NCBI GenBank assembly: GCA_024235895.1 | Contig: JACKLM010000002.1 | Span: 124,001-188,000, forward strand | Source of the DNA: Burkholderiaceae bacterium | GTDB lineage: Bacteria; Pseudomonadota; Gammaproteobacteria; Burkholderiales; Burkholderiaceae_C | DNA length: 64,000 nucleotides | Reading direction: 5' to 3' | In this document: piece after piece, positions 7,851-16,311 of the stretch | Position numbering within the stretch: position 1 is the stretch's first letter | How the letters are laid out: the number at the start of each line of letters is the position of its first letter | Made by a program: the position numbers and the translations under genes | Notes under the pieces: generated by a model | Database searches by the model: none | What the model was told of the DNA's origin: nothing | What the model saw: only the letters and a program-made list of their open reading frames with translations

Positions 7851-8845
7851 GCCGCCGCGTGGGACGCGTCCGCGGGGTGGGTGAACAGCAAGGGCGCGCG
7901 TCGCAGCTGCACGCGATGCACGCGCATCAGCCGCTGCTCGCAGCCATCCAGCCCGCTGGCGGCGAGCGCGCGCTGCAGCAGCGCGGCCGACTGCGAGGCC
8001 GCACCCGCGGCCGCCACCATGACCCGCCACGGCCAGCGCGGGTGTCCGGGCAGCAGACGCACCTCGGCCACCCCGGGCAGCCCGAGCAGCGCGGCGCGCG
8101 CGCCCGGCGCGTCGGCACCCGTCGCGACCGCCGCCACGGTCCACAGGCTCTCCTGGCGCAGCGTCGGCGGCGCCAGGCCCAGGTCGGCCAGCAGCCCGGC
8201 ACGCTGCCAGCGGCGCAGCGTACCCAGCACCTCGCGCTCGCTGCGGTGCAGCGCCTCCGACACGCTTCGGAACGGGTGCGCCTGCAACGGCAGCCCGGCC
8301 TCGCAACGACTCGCCAGCTCGGGATCGGTGCACGGACCGCCGTCGCGCCCGCAGCGGCAGGCGGCGTCGGCCTCGCCGTCGGCGCCGTCCAGCGGCAGGC
8401 ACAGCAACTCGCCGAGCTCGACCGCCAGCCGGGCGCGCTGCGCATCGGCGGCGGCGCGGTCGCGCGCGACGAGGTCGAACCAGAGCGTGGGCATGCCTCT
8501 CGGCGGGGCGGCGCCGTCGACCGATTCGATCCAGTGGCAGTGCGTCAGGCCGGGATGGGCCCCGAGCTGCCGCAGCAGCGCCTCGTCCGGCCGCCGCGTG
8601 CGCGCGACGCCGCAGCGCCAGCGCACCCGCTGCAGATCGGGACTCCACTGCACGCGGATCGCGTCCAGCGCGCCGCTGTCGCCCAGAAGCTGGCAATGGC
8701 CGAGCACCTCGCGCACGCTTCCGCCGAGGCGGCGGGCGACGACCTGGAACGGCGAGTCCTGCAGCGGAAACCCGTGCGCGAAATCGTTCAGCAGCGCGTG
8801 CCTGAGCCCGGCGCAGCGCGGCGGCTCGGACGGTGGCGTGACCAT
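7847..8845 (-). CDS. nirDL: Fused siroheme decarboxylase subunits (NirD-NirL type)
   Basis: A 332-residue protein made of two related Lrp/AsnC-like units. Each has the signature seen in NirD/L/G/H and AhbA/B: GFPLQDSPFQVVARRLG followed by SVREVLGH in unit one, and GLPLQAHPFRSVSEALH followed by SEREVLGT in unit two. These proteins remove two acetate carboxyls from siroheme to give didecarboxysiroheme on the way to heme d1. A Cys-rich linker (CRCGRDGGPC) joins the halves, which I do not recognise from the family. I chose the ATG at 8845 because the preceding bases hold two hairpins; an ATG at 9007 would add 54 nonconserved residues and overlap the cytochrome gene. Confidence 0.8.
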   Translation of the reverse strand: MVTPPSEPPRCAGLRHALLNDFAHGFPLQDSPFQVVARRLGGSVREVLGHCQLLGDSGALDAIRVQWSPDLQRVRWRCGVARTRRPDEALLRQLGAHPGLTHCHWIESVDGAAPPRGMPTLWFDLVARDRAAADAQRARLAVELGELLCLPLDGADGEADAACRCGRDGGPCTDPELASRCEAGLPLQAHPFRSVSEALHRSEREVLGTLRRWQRAGLLADLGLAPPTLRQESLWTVAAVATGADAPGARAALLGLPGVAEVRLLPGHPRWPWRVMVAAAGAASQSAALLQRALAASGLDGCEQRLMRVHRVQLRRAPLLFTHPADASHAAA

Positions 8846-8866
8846 CGCCGCACGCCCCAGGGACGC

Positions 8867-8898
8867 TGCCAGGGGCGCCACCGGCGACGCCCCTGGCA
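8867..8898 (-). terminator. Perfect hairpin between the cytochrome c551 gene and nirDL
   Basis: TGCCAGGGGCG (8867-8877) pairs with CGCCCCTGGCA (8888-8898) around a 10-base loop. It lies in the 143-bp gap after the cytochrome gene. Without a U tract it could be an mRNA 3' end stabiliser or attenuator that lowers expression of the d1 biosynthesis genes relative to nirS and its cytochrome. Confidence 0.5.
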
Positions 8899-8922
8899 CC
8901 GCCCCCTGGTCGGGGAGCGGGC

Positions 8923-8945
8923 TGCCGGACCCCAGGGGCCCGGCA
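8923..8945 (-). repeat. Second hairpin in the cytochrome c551-nirDL gap
   Basis: TGCCGGACCCC (8923-8933) and GGGGCCCGGCA (8935-8945) are complementary with one mismatch; the inner bases would form the loop. It lies 43 bp after the cytochrome c551 stop and in tandem with the 8867-8898 hairpin, again without a U tract. Confidence 0.45.
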
Positions 8946-8988
8946 GCGTGGTGACGGTGGAGCCGGGCGAGCCCGGCCCCGACTGACG

Positions 8989-9312
8989 TCACTGCTTGAG
9001 GATCCACTCGACGGCCGCCTTGAGGTCCGCGTCCGAGATCTTGGACACGGGGTTCGGCGGCATCGGGACCGGGCCCCAGACGCCCTTGCCCCCCTTGCGC
9101 GACTTCTCGGTCAGCTTGGCGACCGCATCGGCCTGCCCCTTGTACTTGGCGGCGACGTCCTTGTACGAGGGGCCGACGAGCTTCTTGTCGACGGCGTGGC
9201 AGGCGAAGCAGCCAGCCTTCTTCATGTTGGCCTCGGGGTCGGCGTGCGCCGGGGCGGCGAACCCCAGCGCCAGCGTCGCCGCAGCGGCCATCGTCAACAG
9301 GGTCTTCTTCAT
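8989..9312 (-). CDS. nirM: Cytochrome c551, electron donor to nitrite reductase
   Basis: A 107-residue small class I cytochrome c. A Sec signal peptide (MKKTLLTMAAAATLALGFAA, cut near AHA) precedes a mature domain of about 83 residues with heme site CFACH (Cys35, Cys38, His39) and a likely Met ligand in PVPMPPNP. In denitrifiers this protein carries electrons from the bc1 complex to NirS in the periplasm, and could also feed the CuA subunit of the NO reductase here. It follows nirS by 19 bp with a GGAG-type ribosome site. Confidence 0.92.
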   Translation of the reverse strand: MKKTLLTMAAAATLALGFAAPAHADPEANMKKAGCFACHAVDKKLVGPSYKDVAAKYKGQADAVAKLTEKSRKGGKGVWGPVPMPPNPVSKISDADLKAAVEWILKQ

Positions 9313-9331
9313 GGTGTCCTCGCTCCTGGCG

Positions 9332-11056
9332 TCAGTAGACGTCGTGCTGCGTGTTGTAGACGTTGAAGTGCCCGGTCGGCGTGATCAGGCGCGGGTCCTT
9401 GATCACGGCCTTGAGCTTGAGCGTCTTGTCGTCGACGACGACCAGCGCGCTCTCCTTGTTCTTGGCCGACCAGACCGCGAACCAGACCTCGTCACCCGCC
9501 TTGTTGTACTCGGGCTGCACGACGCGCTTGGCCCCGTCGTCCTTCAGGTCCGCCCACTGCGCGATCGGCAGCACGGTGAAGCCCTTGCCCAGGTTGTTGA
9601 TGTCGAACACGGCGACCGACTGCGAGACGCCGGCGTCGGGGTTCAGCGGGGTGTCGACATAAAGGTGCTTGGACTTCGGGTGCGTCTTGATGAACAGCGA
9701 GCCGCCACCCTGTGCCTTGATCGAGTCGACCATCGTGAAGCCGTTCTTGCGCTTCGGGTCGGTGCTGATCAGCGCCACGGTCTCGTCGCCGAGGTGGCTG
9801 GTCGCCCACACCGGACCATGCTTCGGGTGCACGAAGTTCGCGCCACGGCCCGGGTGCGGGATCTTGCCGACCTCGACCAGCGCCTTGAGCTTGCCTTCCT
9901 TGGCGTCGATGGCCGCGATCTTGTTGCTGTTGTTCGCCGCCACCATGAAGTAGCGCTTGCTCGCGTCCCAGCCGCCGTCGTGCAGGTAGCGCGCCGAGCC
10001 GATCTCGGTCATCTTCAGCGCATTGATGTCCGAGTAGTCGACCAGCAGCGACTTGCCCGTCTCCTTGACGTTGACGATGAACTCGGGCTTGTAGTGGCTG
10101 GCGACGATCGAGGCCACGCGCGGCTCGGGGTGGAACTCCTGCGTGTCGACCGTCATGCCGCGGGTGCTGACGATCTTCTTCGGCTCGAGCGTGGCGCCGT
10201 CCATGATCACGAACTGCGGCGGCCAGTAGGCACCGGCGATCGCGAGCTTGTCCTCGTAGCCCTTGAACTTGCTGGTGTCGACCGAGCGCGCCTCCAGGCC
10301 GATGCGGATCTCGGCCACGTTGTCGGGCTTGGCCATCCACAGGTCGATCATGTTTATCTTGGCGTCGCGCCCGATCACGAACAGGTAGCGACCCGAGGCC
10401 GACAGGCGCGAGATGTGCACCGCGTAGCCGGTCTTGACGATATTGATGATCTGCTTGGTGTCGCCGTCGATCAGCGCCACCTCGCCGGCGTCACGCAGCG
10501 TGGTCGAGAAGATGTTCGAGATGTTGTAGTTGTTCATCTTCTTTTTCGGCCGCTGGTCCGGAGGCACGATGACCTTCCAGGTGCCCTTCATGTCGGCCAT
10601 GCTCCACTCCGGCGGGGTCGGAGGGTCTTGCTGGATGTAGCGCGCCATCAGGTCGACCTCGGCCTCGGAGAGCTCACCCGAGGTCTGCCAGTTCGGCATG
10701 CCCGCCGGCGAGCCGTAGGCGATGAAGACCTTGAGGTAGTCGGTGCCCTTCTCGAGCGTGATGTCCGGCGTCAGCGGCTTGCCGGTGGCGCCCTTGCGCA
10801 GCACGCCGTGGCAGCCAGCGCAGCGCTGGAAGTAGATCTGCCGTGCCTTGTCGAACTCGGCCTGCGTCATCGCCGGCGCCTTCGGGTTGGTCGACTGGTA
10901 CATCGGCTGGTCGGCCAGCGGCGAGGCACCGGCCTGGTATTTCAGCTCGGACTCGGTGACGCCCTTCTCGGCCGCCTGCGCGGCCAGGCCGGCTCCGGCC
11001 AGCAACGCCGCCAGCGGCACGAGCCGCAGCATCTTCATCATCTTCTGGGCCTTCAT
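9332..11056 (-). CDS. nirS: Cytochrome cd1 nitrite reductase
   Basis: A 574-residue periplasmic enzyme that reduces nitrite to NO, the committed step of denitrification. The signal peptide ends near residue 28. A cytochrome c domain with CAGCH (Cys79-His83) is followed by the eight-bladed d1 propeller. Signature stretches include TQEFHPEPRVASIVASH, HPGRGANFVHPKHGPVW and the C-terminal GHFNVYNTQHDVY. Length and order match the family throughout, with no break. A strong AAGGAGG ribosome site precedes the ATG at 11056. It heads the minus-strand nir cluster behind a Dnr box at 11182. No nirE, nirJ, nirC or nirN is present in the window, so those must be elsewhere. Confidence 0.97.
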   Translation of the reverse strand: MKAQKMMKMLRLVPLAALLAGAGLAAQAAEKGVTESELKYQAGASPLADQPMYQSTNPKAPAMTQAEFDKARQIYFQRCAGCHGVLRKGATGKPLTPDITLEKGTDYLKVFIAYGSPAGMPNWQTSGELSEAEVDLMARYIQQDPPTPPEWSMADMKGTWKVIVPPDQRPKKKMNNYNISNIFSTTLRDAGEVALIDGDTKQIINIVKTGYAVHISRLSASGRYLFVIGRDAKINMIDLWMAKPDNVAEIRIGLEARSVDTSKFKGYEDKLAIAGAYWPPQFVIMDGATLEPKKIVSTRGMTVDTQEFHPEPRVASIVASHYKPEFIVNVKETGKSLLVDYSDINALKMTEIGSARYLHDGGWDASKRYFMVAANNSNKIAAIDAKEGKLKALVEVGKIPHPGRGANFVHPKHGPVWATSHLGDETVALISTDPKRKNGFTMVDSIKAQGGGSLFIKTHPKSKHLYVDTPLNPDAGVSQSVAVFDINNLGKGFTVLPIAQWADLKDDGAKRVVQPEYNKAGDEVWFAVWSAKNKESALVVVDDKTLKLKAVIKDPRLITPTGHFNVYNTQHDVY

Positions 11057-11181
11057 GGCACCTCCTTGGTGGTGGATCACAACGTCGAGGGAAACGGCGC
11101 GCGACCTCGTCGCGTCGCGGGAACTGCATCTGGAACTGCGGTCATCGCACGCGATGCTGCGTTGCACCACCGCGATGGACC

Positions 11182-11195
11182 TTGAACTGTGTCAA
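11182..11195 (-). promoter_or_regulatory. Dnr box of the nirS operon
   Basis: TTGAACTGTGTCAA fits TTGAN6TCAA. It is the same class as the boxes at 4706, 5835 and 47077 and lies 126 bp upstream of nirS. It is also in front of the divergent TonB receptor gene. A clear -10 element on the nirS side was not found. Confidence 0.75.
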
Positions 11196-11230
11196 ACAGG
11201 CTACGGGAAAGCCCTCGTCCGGTGGCGTTT

Positions 11231-11244
11231 TTGATCCAACGCAA
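11231..11244 (+). promoter_or_regulatory. Fnr-like box before the TonB receptor
   Basis: TTGATCCAACGCAA has one perfect Fnr half (TTGAT) and an imperfect one (CGCAA). Nearly the same sequence occurs before the octaheme cytochrome and the nitronate monooxygenase. It ends 86 bp before the receptor start codon. Confidence 0.45.
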
Positions 11245-11330
11245 GAAAATCGTCCGATTTGCGCCACGTCACCGGGAAAACCCGACCTGGTTCAACGGCA
11301 CGATTGCCGCAGTGCAGCATCATTGGAAAC

Positions 11331-13307
11331 ATGAACGCGTCTCAACCCCGATCTTCCCGCGCCCCCCACGGGCGGCACACGCTGGCCGCCGCCATCGTGG
11401 CCCTGGGTGCTATCGCCGGCCCCGTCGCCGCGGCCGACCCCGGCGCGCCCCAGACCATCGTCGTCACCGCGACCCGGCATGCAATGGCCGCGCTCGACGC
11501 ACCGGCCGCGATGAGCGTCGTCACGCGGGAGGAGATCGCCGCGCGCGGCGCCGACGACGTGCTGGACGCGCTGCGTGGCGAGACCGGCGTGTCGCTGCAG
11601 GGACGCTCGATCGGCGGGCGCAAGGTGATCAGCCTGCGCGGCATGGACAGCAAGCACACGCTGTTCCTCGTCGACGGCCGCCGGATCGGCGCCAGCGACG
11701 GCGTCGTCGGCCACTCGGACTTCCAGTACGACTGGATCGCGGTCGAGGATGTCGATCGCATCGAGGTGGTTCGCGGGCCGTTGTCGGTGCTGTACGGGTC
11801 GGAGGCGATGGGCGGTGTCGTCAACGTCATCACGCGCCAGGCCGGCGAGCGCTGGCGCGGGTCGGGCCGCGTCGAGGGCAGCGTGGCCGATACCGGCCGC
11901 GGTGGCGACGGCCACCGGGCGTCGGTCGCCGTCGACGGCCCGCTGGCCGCGGGCTGGGCGCTGCGCGCCGGTGCCGCGCAGGCGCGGCGTGGTGCGGTCG
12001 CGTCGCCCGCCGACGTGCGCATCTCGGAGCTCGAGGGTTTCGACAAGACCGACGGCTGGATCGGCCTGAGCTGGCGGCCGGCGGGCGACCACCGCGTCGA
12101 CCTCGAGCACCGCGTCGGCGACGAGACGCGCCGCGCCGATGCACGCGAGCTGCGCGGGGCACGGCGCTACCACGAGACCGTCAACGACATCGAGCGCCGG
12201 CTCAGCTCGGTCGGCTGGGAGGCCGACTGGTCGGCCGGGCTGCTCGCCGGCAGTGCGACCCAGCTTCGTGCCTACGAGTCGGAGGTCGACGTCGTCAACA
12301 CGCGCACCGAAGGGGTCAGCACCAACCCGCCGCAGCGCCTGGGCGAGCAGGTGCTCGAAGGGCAGGCGCGGCGCGCCTTTGGCGGCCACGCACTGACGCT
12401 CGGCTTCGAGGCGCGCAACGAGTCGCTGCGCGACCCCGGGCTGCCCGGCGGCGAGTCGACCGCGCGCCAGCGCGCGGTCTACCTGCAGGACGAGATCCGG
12501 CTCGGCGCGTCGCTGGACCTGACGCTGGGGCTGCGGCGCGACGACCACCACCTGTTCGGCAGCGAGTGGAGCCCGCGCGCCTACGCGGTCTGGCGCGCGG
12601 CACCGGGATGGACCGTCAAGGGGGGGTTCAGCCACGGCTTCAAGGCGCCCAACCTCAAGCAGATCGTCCCCGGTGAGCGACGCGAGGGCCCGAACGTCTT
12701 CCTCGGCAACCCGGACCTGCAGCCCGAGACCAGCGACGGCGCCGAGATCGGCGTGGCCTGGACCGCCGGCGGGCGCGAGCTGCAGGCGATGGTCTTCGAG
12801 CAGCGCGTGCGCGACCTGATCGAGGTCGTCTTCGTCGCCCCCGGCACCGTGCCGGGCACCGGCACCTACACCTACGACAACCTCGAGCGGGCAACGCTGC
12901 GCGGGCTCGAGATCGCGTACGCGCAGCCGCTGGGCGCCGGGTTCTCGACCCAGGTCAGCTGGACCTACCTCGACGCGCGCGACGGCGACGGCGAGCGGCT
13001 GCTCAAGCGCCCGCGCCACGGCGTCGGCGCCCGACTCGACTGGGCGGGCGGCGCGTGGAAGGCCGGATTGCGGCTGGACCACACGTCGGGCGAGAAGCTG
13101 CCGCAACCGGTGGCGACGCTGCCGCCGCAGCGGGGGCCCGAGCTCACGCGCATCGGTGCCCACCTCGCGCGCAGGCTTTCCGACCGCATCGAGCTGTCGC
13201 TCGGGGTCGACAACCTGACCGACCTGCGTCCGGCCGACGAATCGCCGCTGTACACCCAGGCCGAGCCGCCGCGCACCTGGCGGCTGGCGCTCACCGGGCG
13301 CTGGTAG
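11331..13307 (+). CDS. TonB-dependent outer membrane receptor (CirA/FepA-like)
   Basis: A 658-residue outer membrane receptor. The signal peptide runs to about residue 35 (..GPVAAADPG). A TonB box-like PQTIVVTATR is followed by a plug domain (about 48-165) with LRGMDSKHTLFLVDGRR and DRIEVVRGPLSVLYGSEAMGGVVNVITR, then a 22-strand barrel ending in Trp (LALTGRW). Such proteins import siderophores, heme, cobalamin or other metal chelates; the substrate is not evident. Divergent from nirS and preceded by both a Dnr box and an Fnr-like box, so it may serve iron or copper supply during denitrification. The ATG at 11331 starts a normal leader; the upstream in-frame extension is not signal-like. Confidence 0.88.
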   Translation: MNASQPRSSRAPHGRHTLAAAIVALGAIAGPVAAADPGAPQTIVVTATRHAMAALDAPAAMSVVTREEIAARGADDVLDALRGETGVSLQGRSIGGRKVISLRGMDSKHTLFLVDGRRIGASDGVVGHSDFQYDWIAVEDVDRIEVVRGPLSVLYGSEAMGGVVNVITRQAGERWRGSGRVEGSVADTGRGGDGHRASVAVDGPLAAGWALRAGAAQARRGAVASPADVRISELEGFDKTDGWIGLSWRPAGDHRVDLEHRVGDETRRADARELRGARRYHETVNDIERRLSSVGWEADWSAGLLAGSATQLRAYESEVDVVNTRTEGVSTNPPQRLGEQVLEGQARRAFGGHALTLGFEARNESLRDPGLPGGESTARQRAVYLQDEIRLGASLDLTLGLRRDDHHLFGSEWSPRAYAVWRAAPGWTVKGGFSHGFKAPNLKQIVPGERREGPNVFLGNPDLQPETSDGAEIGVAWTAGGRELQAMVFEQRVRDLIEVVFVAPGTVPGTGTYTYDNLERATLRGLEIAYAQPLGAGFSTQVSWTYLDARDGDGERLLKRPRHGVGARLDWAGGAWKAGLRLDHTSGEKLPQPVATLPPQRGPELTRIGAHLARRLSDRIELSLGVDNLTDLRPADESPLYTQAEPPRTWRLALTGRW

Positions 13308-13355
13308 CCGAGCCGGCAATCTCGGCCTGGCTGGCCCGACTTCGAAAGCCCTGTG

Positions 13356-13369
13356 TTGATGCAGCGCAA
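13356..13369 (+). promoter_or_regulatory. Fnr-like box before the nitronate monooxygenase operon
   Basis: TTGATGCAGCGCAA, same TTGATN4CGCAA form as at 11231 and 36769. A weak -10-like TAGTCT at 13392-13397 is about 32 bases from its centre, as expected for a class II Fnr promoter. Confidence 0.4.
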
Positions 13370-13528
13370 GACCATGCCAGCTTCGAGCACCTAGTCTCGC
13401 CCGCAGCGTGACGCACGGCCGCGCGGCGCGCTCGTGGGCCGATGCCCACCCCGAGGCTCCCCGGAGCCGAGCGGGGCGACAAGCCCCTCCCCGACGCCGG
13501 CCCCGTTGCCCCACGCCTGAAGTCGCCC

Positions 13529-14776
13529 ATGAGTCTTGCCGCCATCCCCGCCGACCTGCAACCCGCGCTGGCTGCCAGCGGGATGACGCCGCTCGAGCTC
13601 GGCGGCCGCACGCTGCTGCCCATCGTCCAGGGCGGCATGGGTGTGGGCATCTCGGCGCACCGGCTGGCCGGCAGCGTCGCCGCGCTCGGTGGCGTCGGCA
13701 CGATCTCGTCGGTCGACCTGCGACGCCACCACCCCGACCTGATGGAGCGCACACAGGGCCTGGACATGGGCAACGTGCCGAATGCCAAGTCGCTGATCGA
13801 CGCCGCCAACCTCGAGGCGCTGCGGCGCGAGATCGCCGCCGCGCGCGAGCTGGCGCGCGGCTTCGGGCTCGTCGCGGTCAACGTGATGCGCGCGGTGGCC
13901 GAATACGCGGCCTCGGTCAGGCAGTCGCTGGAAGCGGGCATCGACATGGTCGTCGTCGGCGCCGGGCTGCCGCTGGACCTGCCCGACCTGGCGCAGGACC
14001 ACCCGCGCGCGCTGCTGGTGCCGATCCTGTCGGATGCGCGCGGCGTGCAGCTCATCGTCAAGAAGTGGGAGCGCAAGAAGCGCCTGCCCGATGCGATCGT
14101 GATCGAGCACCCGCGGCTGGCCGGCGGCCACCTCGGGGCGGCGAAGATCGAGGACCTGAAGGACACGCGCTTCGACTTCGAGAACGTGATCCCGGCGGTG
14201 CGGCGCTTCCTGCGCGACGCCGGCATCGAGCGCTGGATCCCGCTCGTCGCCGCCGGCGGCGTGCGCAGCGCCGACGATATCCGCCGCCTGCAGGAGCTCG
14301 GGGCCGACGCGGTGCAGCTCGGCACGCCGTTCGCCGTCACCGCCGAGTGCGACGCCGACCCCGCGTTCAAGCGCGTGCTGGCCGAGGCACGCGACGAGGA
14401 CATGGTCGAGTTCACCAGCGTCGCCGGGCTGCCGGCGCGCGCGGTCGCCACGCCCTGGCTGAAGCGCTACCTCAAGGCGCTGCCGCGGCTCGAGGCGGTG
14501 GCGCACGCGCGCCAGCGCTGCACCAAGGCCTTCGACTGCCTGTCGCAGTGCGGGCTGCGCGACGGGCTGGCAGGCTGGGGGCAGTTCTGCATCGACAACC
14601 AGCTCGCCGCGGCGATGCGCGGTGACGTCGGCAAGGGGTTGTTCTTCCGCGGCAGTGGGGCGCTGCCGTTCGGGGCGCAGATCCGCAGCGTGCGCGAGCT
14701 GGTCGAGCGCATGCTCGGTGCCGGCGCGCAGCCGGCGGCGCCCGCCGCGGCGACCGGCGCCGCCGTGCCTGCCTGA
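13529..14776 (+). CDS. Nitronate monooxygenase-family flavoprotein (2-nitropropane dioxygenase)
   Basis: A 415-residue TIM-barrel FMN enzyme. The start of the barrel reads LPIVQGGMGVGISAHRLAGSVAALGGVGTIS, and the phosphate-binding region reads PLVAAGGVRSADDIRRLQELGADAVQLGTPFAVTAECDA; both are typical. The C-terminal third carries a Cys cluster (RCTKAFDCLSQCGL) seen in a subgroup often annotated simply as nitronate monooxygenase. Substrate is uncertain; nitronates, or enoyl reductase-like chemistry as in FabK, are alternatives. It is followed after 37 bp by an NnrS gene and preceded by an Fnr-like box, which suggests a role under nitrosative or low-oxygen conditions. ATG 13529 is preferred to an ATG at 13442 that adds a Pro-rich leader. 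Confidence 0.85.
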   Translation: MSLAAIPADLQPALAASGMTPLELGGRTLLPIVQGGMGVGISAHRLAGSVAALGGVGTISSVDLRRHHPDLMERTQGLDMGNVPNAKSLIDAANLEALRREIAAARELARGFGLVAVNVMRAVAEYAASVRQSLEAGIDMVVVGAGLPLDLPDLAQDHPRALLVPILSDARGVQLIVKKWERKKRLPDAIVIEHPRLAGGHLGAAKIEDLKDTRFDFENVIPAVRRFLRDAGIERWIPLVAAGGVRSADDIRRLQELGADAVQLGTPFAVTAECDADPAFKRVLAEARDEDMVEFTSVAGLPARAVATPWLKRYLKALPRLEAVAHARQRCTKAFDCLSQCGLRDGLAGWGQFCIDNQLAAAMRGDVGKGLFFRGSGALPFGAQIRSVRELVERMLGAGAQPAAPAAATGAAVPA

Positions 14777-14813
14777 CGAGCGCGACGCGCCCGTCGCGCT
14801 CGGCGGCGCAACG

Positions 14814-16121
14814 ATGGACCGCGGCTGGCGCGCGCGCCGGCTGCTCGCCTCCCCGCACCGGATCGGATTCGTCGCCGCCGCCGCCGTGATGGCGGCCAGC
14901 GCGATCGGCTGGCTCGCGCTGCTGCTGTGGCGCGTGCCGGCCGCCGACGCCGCGCTGCCGCCGGCGTCGATCGCGCATGCGCTCGCCTTCGTCTTCGGCT
15001 TCATGCCGCTGTTCTTCGCCGGCTTCCTGTTCACGGTCGGCCCGCGCTGGCTCGGGCTGCGGATGGACGACGCGCGCTACGCGATGCTGGCGCGCCGGGT
15101 ACGCGTGCCGCTGGCTGTCTACGCGTTGGCATGGGTCGCGTGGTGGCCCGCGTGGCTCGCCGCCGTGCTCGGCGACGCCAGCGCGCTGCCACGCCCCGCG
15201 ACGGCGCTGCCTGCAACGCTGCTGCTGGTCGCGTCTGCCGCCTGGAGCGCGATCGTCGCGCAGCTGGCACGGCTGCTCGCCGACGCCGGGCGGCATCCCG
15301 ATGCCGAATCCAGCCCGCAGCTGCGCGCGGCCGCGCTCGCTGCGACCATGGGCGCGGCGCTGCTGTGGGCCGCGGGATTCGCCGCTGCGCGCGGCGATGC
15401 GCTCGCGCTGCACGCGATCGCGACCGCGGCGCTGTGGATCTTCTGCGGCGGCGTCTTCGCCAGCGCGTCGCACCGCATGCTGCCGCTGGATGCGATGGCC
15501 GACCGCCCGGCGCTGGAGGCACGCCACCCGCTGTGGCTGCTCGCGCTGATGGGCGGCACGCTCGCACTGCAGGCGATCGATGCGGTCGCGGCGGCCGCGT
15601 GGTGGCCGCTGCCCGCCGCGTGGCACGCGCTGCAGGCGCTGGCCGCCGCCGGCGCAGTGGCGCTGCTGGCGCCGATCGCCTGGCGCTGGGCGCGGCGGCA
15701 ACGCCTGGGCTGGCAGCTGCCTGCGATGCTGCACGCGGGCTTCGTCTGGCTGGTCGCGGCCATCGCACTGCAGGCGACAGCGCACGCGATGGCGGCCGCC
15801 GGCCGGCCGGGCGCGCTCGGTGCGGCGCCGGTGCACGCGCTGGCGTTGGGCTGGATGGGGTCGACGATTTTCGCGATGGCCTCACGCGTGGCTGGTGCCT
15901 TCGGCGGCCAGGCGCAGGCGGCCAACCTTGTGGCGTGGCGGCTGTTCGCGCTCGTGCAGGCGGCGGCGCTGGCGCGCGTCGCGGCCGCGCTGTGGCCCGG
16001 CCTCGCGGGTTGGCTCACGCCGTTTGCCGCGGCGGCCTTCGCCGTCGCCGCCGTCGGCTGGCTCGTCGTCTATGGCCGCTGGCTAGGCCTGCCGCGGCGC
16101 GGCGGTGGCGGGATGCGCTGA
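14814..16121 (+). CDS. NnrS-like heme/copper membrane protein, first paralogue
   Basis: A 435-residue protein with about 12 hydrophobic helices. It has the NnrS hallmarks SPHRIGF at the N-terminus, the FFAGFLFTVGPRWLG helix and the CGGVFASASHRMLPL and VHALALGWMGSTIFAMASR helices. NnrS proteins bind heme and copper and protect cells against NO, notably the iron-cysteine complexes it forms. It is the more divergent of three NnrS paralogues in this window. Probably co-transcribed with the nitronate monooxygenase (37-bp gap). ATG 14814 starts a basic N-terminus directly before the first helix. Confidence 0.72.
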   Translation: MDRGWRARRLLASPHRIGFVAAAAVMAASAIGWLALLLWRVPAADAALPPASIAHALAFVFGFMPLFFAGFLFTVGPRWLGLRMDDARYAMLARRVRVPLAVYALAWVAWWPAWLAAVLGDASALPRPATALPATLLLVASAAWSAIVAQLARLLADAGRHPDAESSPQLRAAALAATMGAALLWAAGFAAARGDALALHAIATAALWIFCGGVFASASHRMLPLDAMADRPALEARHPLWLLALMGGTLALQAIDAVAAAAWWPLPAAWHALQALAAAGAVALLAPIAWRWARRQRLGWQLPAMLHAGFVWLVAAIALQATAHAMAAAGRPGALGAAPVHALALGWMGSTIFAMASRVAGAFGGQAQAANLVAWRLFALVQAAALARVAAALWPGLAGWLTPFAAAAFAVAAVGWLVVYGRWLGLPRRGGGGMR

Positions 16122-16276
16122 TGCCTCTTGGCGCCCGACCGGCGGCGGCCTGACCTTGGAGGAACGGGGCGCGCGCCTGCGACCCAAAGCCGACGTAGGC
16201 CCAGCGAACTGGATGGCCGGATACTTGACGGTCGCGCTCACGCGCAGCCGAGGCTGCCTGACGTACGGCGCGATGC

Positions 16277-16305
16277 TTGAGAGTGTAGTGCGCGCGCACT
16301 ACAAT
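16277..16305 (+). promoter_or_regulatory. Toxin-antitoxin promoter with palindromic operator
   Basis: A -35 TTGAGA (16277-16282) and a -10 TACAAT (16300-16305) are spaced by exactly 17 bp. An 18-bp perfect palindrome, GTAGTGCGCGCGCACTAC (16285-16302), fills the spacer and overlaps the -10, as expected for an autorepressing antitoxin. The likely transcription start, seven bases past the -10, coincides with the antitoxin ATG, so the message may be leaderless. Confidence 0.75.
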
Positions 16306-16311
16306 CACACG

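Noticed and set aside
7847..8845. A plain Lrp/AsnC transcriptional regulator
   Set aside because: Two such units in tandem, the NirD/L signature motifs and position in the nir operon favour siroheme decarboxylase.
8846..9007. Upstream extension of nirDL to the ATG at 9007
   Set aside because: The added 54 residues are not conserved, include both hairpins and overlap the cytochrome gene.
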